64,000 bases of DNA. It comes from Ilumatobacteraceae bacterium. Lineage in GTDB: Bacteria; Actinomycetota; Acidimicrobiia; Acidimicrobiales; Ilumatobacteraceae. The DNA lies in contig JALHOG010000002.1 of NCBI GenBank assembly GCA_022843125.1, positions 1 through 64,000 of the forward strand, read 5' to 3'. Shown here one piece after another: positions 18,109-25,720 of this stretch. The first letter of the stretch is position 1. The number at the start of each line of letters is the position of its first letter. The position numbers and the translations under genes were made by a program. Under the pieces are notes generated by a model that was given only the letters and a program-made list of their open reading frames with translations, searched no databases and was not told where the DNA came from.

Positions 18109-19102
18109 CCTCGCGATCGACCTCGGTACCGCCAACACCCTCGTGTACATGAAGGGTCGTGGGATCGTCCTCAACGAGCCCTCGGTCATCGCTCTCAACC
18201 GGCAGACGGGCGAGGTGCTCGCCACTGGTCGCGAGGCGTGGCAGATGATCGGCCGGACGCCTGGCTACATCGTCGCGGTCCGGCCGTTGCGCGGCGGTGC
18301 GATCACCGACTTCGAGATCACCGAGCGGATGATCCGGCTCCTCCTCCAGCGGGTCGGCGTCAGCCGCTTCACCCGGCCCAAGGTCGTCATCTGCGTGCCG
18401 TCGGCGATCACCGAGGTCGAACGACGTGCCGTGACCGACGCAGCGCGACGGGCCGGTGCCGCCGACGCCAACCTGATCGAGCAGCCGATGGCCGCTGCGA
18501 TCGGTGCCGACCTCCCGATCGACGAGCCGGTCGGCAACATGGTCATCGACATCGGCGGCGGCACGAGCGAGACCGCGGTCATCAGCCTCGGCGGGATCGT
18601 GGCGCTCGAAGCGGTCCGGGTCGGCTCGTTCGACATCGACGCCGCCATCCAGAACTACGTCCGCCGCGAACACGGCATCGCCATCGGCGAGCGCACAGCG
18701 GAGGAGATCAAGATGGCGATCGGTTCGGCCGACCCGACGCCGCAGGAGTCCCAGGCCGAGGTGCGCGGACGCGATCTCATGACCGGGCTCCCGAAGACGG
18801 TCATCCTCACGCCCGAGGAGATCCGCTACGCGATCGAGGACGTCGTGTCCTCGATCGTGTCGTCGGTCATCCGCTGCCTGGCGAAGGCGCCGCCCGAGCT
18901 CTCGCAGGACTTCCTCGTACGCGGCATGTACCTCGTCGGCGGCGGTGGCCTGCTGCGCGGGTTGGCGCAGCGAATCGAGCGTGAGACCAAGGTTCCGGTT
19001 CGCATGTCGAACGTGCCGCTCGAAGCCGTCGTGCTCGGTGCCGGTCACGTGATCGAGCACTACGACGCGCTCAAGGGCATGTTCATGGGCGCTCGCCGCT
19101 GA
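18098..19102 (+). CDS. mreB: Rod shape-determining actin homologue MreB
   Basis: A 334-residue actin-fold protein. The phosphate-1 loop (AIDLGTANTLVYMKGRGIV), the connect/phosphate-2 region (VIDIGGGTSETAVISLGGIV) and the adenosine motif (MYLVGGGGLLRGL) are all intact. Length is normal for MreB. The GTG start lies inside the end of the small membrane protein gene. No mreC, mreD, rodA or pbp2 follow, and the next gene, two bases downstream, is an RNB-domain ribonuclease. Most actinobacteria that grow at the poles lack MreB, so its presence fits a deep branch such as Acidimicrobiia. Confidence 0.95.
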   Translation: MARDLAIDLGTANTLVYMKGRGIVLNEPSVIALNRQTGEVLATGREAWQMIGRTPGYIVAVRPLRGGAITDFEITERMIRLLLQRVGVSRFTRPKVVICVPSAITEVERRAVTDAARRAGAADANLIEQPMAAAIGADLPIDEPVGNMVIDIGGGTSETAVISLGGIVALEAVRVGSFDIDAAIQNYVRREHGIAIGERTAEEIKMAIGSADPTPQESQAEVRGRDLMTGLPKTVILTPEEIRYAIEDVVSSIVSSVIRCLAKAPPELSQDFLVRGMYLVGGGGLLRGLAQRIERETKVPVRMSNVPLEAVVLGAGHVIEHYDALKGMFMGARR

Positions 19103-19104
19103 CG

Positions 19105-20493
19105 ATGAAGGTGAGCGGCGACGCGGCGTCCGCCATGAAGGCGGGGCTCGACCGGATCCGGTCCGACGTCGGTGTCCCCGGCGACTTCCCGGATGCGGTC
19201 GTCGCGGCCGCTGACGCGGCGGCGAGTCGACCCCTGGGTGTCGACCATGTCGACCGGACCGACCGGCCGTTCGTGACCATCGACCCGGCATCGTCGGTCG
19301 ACCTCGACCAGGCGCTCGCGATCGAGCGGTCGGGGAGCGACGTCGTGCTCCACTACGCGATCGCCGACGTGGGCTGGTTCGTGCGCCCTGGCGACCCGCT
19401 CGACGTCGAGGCATTCGAGCGCGGCGTCACGGTGTACCTGCCTGACCGGCGGGCGCCGCTGTACCCCACCCGGCTCTCGGAGGGAGCGGCCAGCCTGCTG
19501 CCCGATGTCGATCGGCCGGCGATCGTGTTCACGGTCCGGATCGCAGACGACGGATCCGTTCGACTCGACGGGGTCGAGCGGGCGCGTGTTCGCAGTCGCG
19601 CCAAGCTCGCCTACGACTCGGTGACGCGCGACGAGTTACCGGCCGGCTTCGACGAGATCCACCGACGCGTCACGGCCGCCGAGCTGGCGCGCGGATCGAC
19701 ACGGGTGGAGTTCCCCGAGCAGGAGATCGACCGGCTCGACGACGGCCGATACGCGCTGCGCTTCCGGCCCCGATCGCTCGTCGAGGAGCAGAACGCGACC
19801 TTGTCGCTCGCGACCAACCTGGCCGTGGGCGAGTTGCTCTACGCCGCCGGCACGGGCATGTTCCGTGTGATGCCCGAGGTCGACGGCCGACGGCACCGCA
19901 GCCTGCGCGCCAGTGCGCGGGCGTTCGGTCTCGACTGGCCCGCCGACATGGGATTGGACGCGTTCGAACGGTCGCTGCAGCGCGACGATCCGCGCTCCTC
20001 GGCGTTCCTGCTCGCGGTTCGCCGGGCCGCAGGCGGCGCCGAGTACGCGCCGTACGACCCCGACGTCCGGCCATGGCATGCGGCGATCGCGGCGACCTAT
20101 GCCCAGGCGACGGCGCCGTTGCGGCGCCTCCAGGATCGCTACGTGGTCGAAGCGGCGCTGGCGGTCGCGGGAGGGGCGCAGGTGCCCGTCGAGATCGACG
20201 CCGCGTTCGGCGAACTGCCACGCGCCATGGGGCGCGCAGAGCAGCGTGCCAACCGGGCCGACCGGCTGGCGCTCGACCTTGCAGAAGCGGTCGTGCTCGC
20301 CGGGCGCGACGGCGAGATCTTCGAGGCCGTGGTGGTCGATGAGGGCGAGTGGGGCGTCGAGGTCCAGATCGCCGACCCTGCCGTGCTCGTGCGCCTGCCT
20401 GCCCGACGCGTCGACCCGGGGGATCAGATCCGGGTCCGCCTCGTGAGCACCGACGTCGAGGCCGCGGAAGCGACCTTCGAACGCGTCAGCTGA
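19105..20493 (+). CDS. RNB-domain ribonuclease (RNase II/R-like)
   Basis: A 462-residue protein built on the RNB catalytic domain of 3'-5' exoribonucleases. The metal-binding acidic cluster is VTIDPASSVDLDQAL (around residues 57-71), and ATAPLRRLQDRYV matches the conserved Arg-containing motif near the end of RNB. It lacks the N-terminal cold-shock domains of full RNase II or R and has only a short beta-rich tail (IADPAVLVRLPARRV), so it is a compact version as seen in actinobacteria. It follows mreB by two bases. Confidence 0.88.
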   Translation: MKVSGDAASAMKAGLDRIRSDVGVPGDFPDAVVAAADAAASRPLGVDHVDRTDRPFVTIDPASSVDLDQALAIERSGSDVVLHYAIADVGWFVRPGDPLDVEAFERGVTVYLPDRRAPLYPTRLSEGAASLLPDVDRPAIVFTVRIADDGSVRLDGVERARVRSRAKLAYDSVTRDELPAGFDEIHRRVTAAELARGSTRVEFPEQEIDRLDDGRYALRFRPRSLVEEQNATLSLATNLAVGELLYAAGTGMFRVMPEVDGRRHRSLRASARAFGLDWPADMGLDAFERSLQRDDPRSSAFLLAVRRAAGGAEYAPYDPDVRPWHAAIAATYAQATAPLRRLQDRYVVEAALAVAGGAQVPVEIDAAFGELPRAMGRAEQRANRADRLALDLAEAVVLAGRDGEIFEAVVVDEGEWGVEVQIADPAVLVRLPARRVDPGDQIRVRLVSTDVEAAEATFERVS

Positions 20494-20514
20494 ACCACCC
20501 TCGACGCGCAGGCG

Positions 20515-20520
20515 TAACGT
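20515..20520 (+). promoter_or_regulatory. -10-like element TAACGT before 2OG-Fe oxygenase gene
   Basis: TAACGT is followed by seven bases and the ATG at 20528. It supports that ATG over the upstream GTG at 20519, which overlaps the hexamer. Confidence 0.45.
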
Positions 20521-20527
20521 GGTCGGG

Positions 20528-21592
20528 ATGGTGGTTCCCGCGACTGCGTTCCAGGAGATCCCGACGGTGTCGCTCGCCGGCTGGGCCGCGCCGGGGGCTG
20601 ATCGAGCGAGCTTCGCTACCGGCCTACGCGCGATCTGCCACGATGTCGGCTTCTTCCAACTGGTCGACCACGGGGTCGACCCCACGTTCGTCGACGAGTA
20701 CTTCGGGGCGATCGAGCGCTTCTTCGCCCTGCCCGACGATGTGAAGGCGACGATCGACAAGATCGACTCGCCGTGGTTTCGCGGTTGGGAGCGGATCGGT
20801 GCCGAGCTCACCGACAACAACATCGACCACCGCGAGCAGATCGACGTGTGGACCGAGCACGAGCCGCTCACCGGCGCCATCGATCCCCCGTACCTTCGAC
20901 TGGAGGGTCCGAACCAGTGGCCCGACGAGGCCGTGCTGCCGGGTTTCCGGGCGCTCGTCGAGCGGTTCCAGCGAGAGATGGGTGCGATCGCCGACGAGCT
21001 GATGGCGGCGATGTGCGTCGGGCTCGGGCTCGCCCCCGACCACCTCGACAAGGTCTTCGGTGAGCGGCGGATGTCGCTCGTGAAGCTGATCCACTACCCG
21101 GCGACGCCGCCCGGTGAGGCGGGGGTGAACGCACATCACGACGCCGGGTTCCTGACGCTGCTCTGGCAGCACGGTGTCCCGGGCCTGCAGGCGCAGAACC
21201 AGGACGGCGAGTGGATCGACGTGCCGCCCACCCCGGGCACGATCGTCGTCAACCTCGGAGAGATCCTCCAGTCGATGACCGGCAACTACTTCGTCGCCAC
21301 CAACCATCGGGTGATCACGCACGAGGAGCGCTACTCGTCGGGCTACTTCCACGGGCCCGACCTGCGGACGCCGCTCGACCCGTTGCCGCTCGACCACCGC
21401 TACGCGGAGGCTGTCGACGCGAGCCCGCACCACCGCTCTGCGGGGTTCATGGCCAAGCGCGACGAACTGCTCGCCGGGGTACGCGGCGCCACGTCGAGCG
21501 GAACCGGCACCTACGGCGAGCAGCTCTGGAACTACTTCTGCCGCAGCTATCCCGAACTCGTCGCCCGTCACCACGCCGACCTCGTCGGCTGA
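20528..21592 (+). CDS. 2-oxoglutarate/Fe(II) oxygenase, isopenicillin N synthase family
   Basis: A 354-residue non-haem iron oxygenase. An N-terminal DIOX_N region (FQEIPTVSLAGW..ATGLRAICHDVGFFQLVDHGVD) is followed by the jelly-roll core with the iron motif HxD (NAHHDAGFLTLLWQ), the distal His in TNHRVI and an R-x-S (RYSSGYF) that binds the 2-oxoglutarate carboxylate. These are the complete family residues. The substrate is unknown; bacterial relatives act on small acids or peptides. It is a single gene, convergent with the sugar dehydrogenase gene. Confidence 0.87.
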   Translation: MVVPATAFQEIPTVSLAGWAAPGADRASFATGLRAICHDVGFFQLVDHGVDPTFVDEYFGAIERFFALPDDVKATIDKIDSPWFRGWERIGAELTDNNIDHREQIDVWTEHEPLTGAIDPPYLRLEGPNQWPDEAVLPGFRALVERFQREMGAIADELMAAMCVGLGLAPDHLDKVFGERRMSLVKLIHYPATPPGEAGVNAHHDAGFLTLLWQHGVPGLQAQNQDGEWIDVPPTPGTIVVNLGEILQSMTGNYFVATNHRVITHEERYSSGYFHGPDLRTPLDPLPLDHRYAEAVDASPHHRSAGFMAKRDELLAGVRGATSSGTGTYGEQLWNYFCRSYPELVARHHADLVG

Positions 21593-21615
21593 CGGCCGCT
21601 GTTCGATCGAGCGGC

Positions 21616-22959
21616 TCAGCCGGGGATCAGCCGCCAGATGCCGCCCGAGCGCTCGATCACGTAGAGCTCGCCGTCGGGGCCACGATCGACCGACGCGGCC
21701 TCATCGAACTGGTCGAGCAACGTGAGGTTGCGCTGGCCCGTCAGGTCGAGCGCCCACAGCTTGCCCGAGCAGTAGTCGCTGTAGACGTAGGCCGGCGCCA
21801 GCTCGGCGATGGCCGAACCGCGGTACACGGCGCCGCCGGAGATGGAGCATCCGTCGTCGCCGTGCTCGTAGGTGAGCACCGGGAACGTGGTTCGACCGGT
21901 GTCGCTCACGTCGTTGTTGAAGCGGTCGGTGCCCTCGAACGCGCTCCAGCCGAAGTCGAGTCCACGCCCGGCCGGGTGCTCGGCCGTGGGTGACACCCGG
22001 TTGACCTCTTCGAGCCGGCTCTGACCGACGTCGGCGATCCAGAGGTCGCCCGTGACCGGGTCGATGTCGATCCGCCACGGGTTGCGCAACCCCCACGACC
22101 ACACCTCCGGGGCGCCGGCGACGCCGTCGAGTGGGCCTGCGACGAAGGGATTGTCGGCCGGGATCGTGTACGGCGCGTCGGCAGAGGGTGTCGGGTCGAT
22201 GCGAACCAGGCTGCCGAGCAGCGACGACGGGTCGCTCGCGTACCGTTCCGGGTCGCCGCCCGAGCCCCCGTCGCCGAGGGCGACGTACAGCGTGCCGTCA
22301 GGCCCGATGTGGAGGTCTCCTCCGTTGTGGTTGGCGTACGGTTGATCGACCTGGAGCAGGGTGCGGGGAGCGGCAGCGTCGAACGTCCCGTCAGCCGCGA
22401 CGGCGAACTCGACGATGTTCGTGTCGCCACCGCCGTCGGTGTAGTTCACGTAGGCGCGGGCGCCGTCGGCGGTGAACGCGAGGCCGAGCAGACCTTGCTC
22501 GCCGCCGAACGACACGCGGTCGGCGATGTCGACGACGGTGCGGCGGTCACCGGTGGTGGCATCGAAGCGCACGATGCGCCCCGGTTGCTCGACGACGTAG
22601 AGCGCGGCGTCGCCGGGCCGGACCGACACGGCGACCGGAGCGTCGAAGGAGCCGATCTCGGTCGCAGCCACCGTCGGGTTGCCGACGACGGGTGCCGGCG
22701 TCGTCGGCGGCGCGGTCGGGGGAGCGGTCGCTGGTTGCGTGGGCGGTGCGGTGGAGGCCGGCGTCGGCGAGCTCGTGACGCCGGTGGTGGCGGTCGGATC
22801 GGTGGCGACGGTGGTCGGCGCGAGGGTGGTCGGGGTCGCCGCTGTCGTCGTGGTGACGATCACGGCGGATCCGTCGTCGACCGGGTTGCCGTCTTCGGCG
22901 CACGCAACGAGCACGATGGCGAGCGTGGCAACCAGGAGAGGGGTGGTGTGCATCCTCAT
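21616..22959 (-). CDS. Secreted PQQ-dependent sugar dehydrogenase-like lipoprotein
   Basis: A 447-residue protein with a lipoprotein signal (LAIVLVAC, Cys ~20), a long Thr/Pro/Ala-rich linker (about 30-90) and a six-bladed GDH/sorbosone dehydrogenase propeller. Typical pieces are VVEQPGRIVRFD, FGGEQGLLGLAF, YANHNGGDLHIGPDGTLYVALGDGG, WSWGLRNPWRID and IADVGQ. These match soluble aldose sugar dehydrogenases that use PQQ, but no PQQ synthesis gene is in view. The start overlaps the tesB stop by ATGA, an odd pairing of an envelope oxidase with a thioesterase. Confidence 0.87.
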   Translation of the reverse strand: MRMHTTPLLVATLAIVLVACAEDGNPVDDGSAVIVTTTTAATPTTLAPTTVATDPTATTGVTSSPTPASTAPPTQPATAPPTAPPTTPAPVVGNPTVAATEIGSFDAPVAVSVRPGDAALYVVEQPGRIVRFDATTGDRRTVVDIADRVSFGGEQGLLGLAFTADGARAYVNYTDGGGDTNIVEFAVAADGTFDAAAPRTLLQVDQPYANHNGGDLHIGPDGTLYVALGDGGSGGDPERYASDPSSLLGSLVRIDPTPSADAPYTIPADNPFVAGPLDGVAGAPEVWSWGLRNPWRIDIDPVTGDLWIADVGQSRLEEVNRVSPTAEHPAGRGLDFGWSAFEGTDRFNNDVSDTGRTTFPVLTYEHGDDGCSISGGAVYRGSAIAELAPAYVYSDYCSGKLWALDLTGQRNLTLLDQFDEAASVDRGPDGELYVIERSGGIWRLIPG

Positions 22960-23810
22960 CGGAGTACCCGGATCAGCCCTTCCTGGACCACGCTCACGGC
23001 GAGTTTCCCGTCGAGCGTGAAGATCGCGCCGCCGGCGAGGCCGCGGGCCGAACCGCTCGCGATCGCGCGCTGCTGGTACAGCAGCCATTCGTCGGCCCGG
23101 AACGGTTGGTGGAACCACATCGCGTGATCGAGGCTCGCCATCATGATGTCGTCGGTGAGCGACGACTTGCCGAACGGGCGCAGCGTGCTGTCGAGCAGCG
23201 TCATGTCGCTCGCGTACGTGACGATGCACGCGTGCAGCACCGGGTCATCGGGCAACGGGCCGTCGGCGCGCATCCACACCGTCTGGCCGTCGGTGCAGAC
23301 GCGCGGGTCGGCTGCCGGGTCGGGTGGGGCGTAGCGCAGGTCGATCGGGCGCGGCCGGTCGTACCAGTCGCCGATCTGCTCGCGGTACGGCGCCAGTCGG
23401 GCGCGGTGATCGGGGAGGGACTCCGGGTGTGGCACATCCGCGGGCGGCTCCATCCCGTGCTCCAACCCCGACTCCGGGTCGTGGAAGCTGGCCTGCAGGT
23501 TGAAGATCGCACGGCCGTGCTGGATGGCGACGACGCGCCGGGTGGAGAAGCTCTTGCCGTCGCGGATGCGGTCGACCTCGTAGACGATCGGCACGTCGGG
23601 GTCGCCGGGTCGCAGGAAGTAGGCGTGGAGGGAGTGGACGAGCCGACCGGGTTCGTCGATCGTGCGTGACGCAGCGACGAGCGCCTGCCCGGCGACCTGC
23701 CCGCCGAACACCCGCTGGCGGCTTTCGTCGGGCTGCACCCCGCGGAACAGGTTGACCTCGATCGGTTCGAGGTCGAGGAGCGAGATCAGGTCCTCCAGTG
23801 CGGATGGCAT
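22956..23810 (-). CDS. tesB: Acyl-CoA thioesterase II (TesB family)
   Basis: A 284-residue double-hotdog thioesterase that cleaves acyl-CoA to free acid and CoA. Family marks are the FRGVQPDESRQRVFGGQVAGQALVAA region, HSLHAYFLRPGD, and ASLDHAMWFHQPFRADEWLLY with the conserved Asp. Length is normal for TesB. The ATG at 23810 gives the usual N-terminus (MPSALEDLISLLDLEPIE). A CAGCAT box seven bases upstream is a near match to the leaderless pattern. It is divergent from a GNAT gene across 43 bases. Confidence 0.92.
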   Translation of the reverse strand: MPSALEDLISLLDLEPIEVNLFRGVQPDESRQRVFGGQVAGQALVAASRTIDEPGRLVHSLHAYFLRPGDPDVPIVYEVDRIRDGKSFSTRRVVAIQHGRAIFNLQASFHDPESGLEHGMEPPADVPHPESLPDHRARLAPYREQIGDWYDRPRPIDLRYAPPDPAADPRVCTDGQTVWMRADGPLPDDPVLHACIVTYASDMTLLDSTLRPFGKSSLTDDIMMASLDHAMWFHQPFRADEWLLYQQRAIASGSARGLAGGAIFTLDGKLAVSVVQEGLIRVLR

Positions 23811-23841
23811 GCGGGCAATGCTGCCACGGCCGACCGCCGCG

Positions 23842-23847
23842 TACGCT
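23842..23847 (+). promoter_or_regulatory. -10-like element TACGCT, leaderless start of GNAT gene
   Basis: TACGCT is followed by six bases and the GTG at 23854. It decides this start against a much longer open frame. Confidence 0.55.
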
Positions 23848-23853
23848 GCGCAC

Positions 23854-24357
23854 GTGCCGGTGACCGTTCGCGACGCAACTCTTGCCGACCTGCCTGCGAT
23901 CGTCGACGTGCTCAACGTGGCCGTCGACACGACCACCGTCTACTCCGAGCGCGCCTACACCTTGGAGAACCGCCAGTCGTGGCTCGAGGCCCGCAGCGAA
24001 CGCGGTTTCCCGGTGCTCGTGGCCGATCGGGAGGGCGCGTTCGCCGGGTTCGGCACGTACGGCGACTTTCGCGATTCGGTTGCGCTCCCCGGCTATCGCA
24101 CGACCGTGGAGCACTCGGTGTACGTCGCCGGGGGGCACGAGGGTGGCGGTGTCGGCCGCATCATCGTCGAGGCGCTCGTCGATCGGGCGCGCGAGGCCAG
24201 CGTCCACGTCATGGTGGGCGCGATCGACGCAGAGAACAAGGCGTCGATCCGATTCCACGAGCGGCTCGGTTTCGTCGAGGTGGGGCGGATGCCGGAGATC
24301 GCGACCAAGTGGGATCGCTGGCTCACCCTCGTCCTCATGCAACGCATCATCGAGTGA
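23854..24357 (+). CDS. GNAT N-acetyltransferase (Pat/MddA-like)
   Basis: A 167-residue acetyl-CoA-dependent transferase. The start (VTVRDATLADLPAIVDVLNVAV), EHSVYVAGGHEGGGVGRIIVEALVDRA with the acetyl-CoA pyrophosphate loop, and ASIRFHERLGFVEVGRMPEI follow the phosphinothricin/methionine-sulfoximine acetyltransferase subfamily. The usual Q/RxxGxG/A loop reads GGGVGR. Likely substrates are small amino-acid analogues. The frame is open upstream to 23662 but overlaps tesB there. Confidence 0.85.
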   Translation: MPVTVRDATLADLPAIVDVLNVAVDTTTVYSERAYTLENRQSWLEARSERGFPVLVADREGAFAGFGTYGDFRDSVALPGYRTTVEHSVYVAGGHEGGGVGRIIVEALVDRAREASVHVMVGAIDAENKASIRFHERLGFVEVGRMPEIATKWDRWLTLVLMQRIIE

Positions 24358-24439
24358 ACCGGCCGGCTGGCCGCGACGATCGCGCGCACGGCGGCCCGTC
24401 GACGGTTGGGCGCCGGCGGGCCACCGCTGACTGGCTCAC

Positions 24440-25549
24440 TCACCGGGGTCGGCGGATTCTCACCGCTCCGGCGAGCGCCGTGCCGGTCATCAGCACGAGC
24501 ATGGCGAGCGGGGCGATCGTCCCGCTCGAGGTGCCGGCGCCCGTCGCAGCGAGCGTGCGGGGCGGGGTCACCGTGGTCGGGGTGGGGGTCGGGGTCGGGG
24601 TCGGGATCGTCGTCGGGATCGTCGTCGTGGTGGCGCCTTCGCTCTCGACTGCAGGATTCGTGACGACGACGCGCACCGTCTGCCCGTCGGTGCCGAGCAC
24701 CACCGGGTCGGGGGTGATGGTGGCGCCCGCCGGAGCGTTGCGCTCGGTGACGGTGTACGTGCCGAGCGGCAGCCATGCCGACGTCCACGTCTCACCGGTT
24801 GCGATCTGCGCGGTGAACGACACCGGGCCGGTCACGTCGATGGTCCACGGTCCTGCTGGGGTCGTCCCGCCACCGGCGACCACCTTCACGATCTCCAGCT
24901 TCGCCTGGGCGTCGCGGTAGGGGTTGGTGGCGGTGACGGTGGCGGTTTCGCCGTCGGTGTCGATGGTGACCGGGTTGGGGGTGATGGTGGCGCCGGCGGG
25001 GGCGTCGCGTTCGGTGATGGTGTAGGTGCCGAGCGGGAGCCAATCGCTGGTCCAGGTGGTGCCCGGGGTGACGGTGGCGCTGAGCTCGGCGGGTCCGGTG
25101 ATGTCGAACGTGTAGGGGCCGGAGGGGGCGGTGCTGCCGGTGGTGACCTTCGTGATCGCGAGGCGGCCGGCGAGGTACGGGTTCGTGGCGTACACGTCGA
25201 CCCGCTGGTCGTAGGACAGCGATTCGATGGTGATCGGGTTGGGGTCGATCGTGGCGCCGCTGGGGGCGCCGACCTCCTCGAACCAGTACTCGCCGGGCGG
25301 CACGCCGGCGATGACGGTCGATGCGCCCGCGTCGACGACGACCTCACGCCGGAAATCAGGGCCGGTCATCACGAACGTGTACGCAGCACCCGGTGCCGCT
25401 GCGCCGATCTCGGTCTTGTGGATGACCACGTCGGCGACGCAGGCGCTCGCGACGGTGCCGAGCGAGAAGAACGAGGCCACGAGGGCGGCGACGAAGACGA
25501 CGACCATCCAGACCGGATGCTGCTGCACTGACAATCTCGCGGTGCGCAT
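24440..25549 (-). CDS. Surface protein with three SpaA/DUF5979-like repeats and LAxTG-type sorting signal
   Basis: A 369-residue secreted protein. A signal peptide (about residues 14-37) is followed by three tandem ~85-residue beta repeats (about 38-125, 126-210, 211-295), each ending in an APSGATI or APAGATI element and a TNP sequence. A Thr/Pro linker follows, then LAATGAGTSSG, a hydrophobic helix and RIRRPR. LAxTG is the motif reported for class E sortases of high-G+C Gram-positives, so covalent wall attachment is likely. A GGGAG ribosome site lies before the ATG at 25549. No sortase gene is in the window. Confidence 0.82.
   Translation of the reverse strand: MRTARLSVQQHPVWMVVVFVAALVASFFSLGTVASACVADVVIHKTEIGAAAPGAAYTFVMTGPDFRREVVVDAGASTVIAGVPPGEYWFEEVGAPSGATIDPNPITIESLSYDQRVDVYATNPYLAGRLAITKVTTGSTAPSGPYTFDITGPAELSATVTPGTTWTSDWLPLGTYTITERDAPAGATITPNPVTIDTDGETATVTATNPYRDAQAKLEIVKVVAGGGTTPAGPWTIDVTGPVSFTAQIATGETWTSAWLPLGTYTVTERNAPAGATITPDPVVLGTDGQTVRVVVTNPAVESEGATTTTIPTTIPTPTPTPTPTTVTPPRTLAATGAGTSSGTIAPLAMLVLMTGTALAGAVRIRRPR
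24579..24605 (+). repeat. G-rich run with G-quadruplex potential
   Basis: Five runs of 3-5 G (24579-24582, 24584-24588, 24591-24594, 24597-24600, 24603-24605) are separated by 1-2 bases. The other strand encodes the TPTPTP linker of the surface protein, so the G strand is the template strand. The spacing suits a parallel quadruplex. Confidence 0.6.
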
Positions 25550-25720
25550 CACCGCTCCCTTCGGCAACCGAGCGTCTGGGTGCGCTCGGCACGGGGTCGG
25601 TCGACCTGTCGGGTAGCGGCTCGAGCACGATCGCTCGGCTCCGTTGTCTGCACCTCGATCGTACGCCCGCACCCGCCGATGGGGATAGGGGATGTGCCCG
25701 AAGAGACAGGGGCGCGCCGG

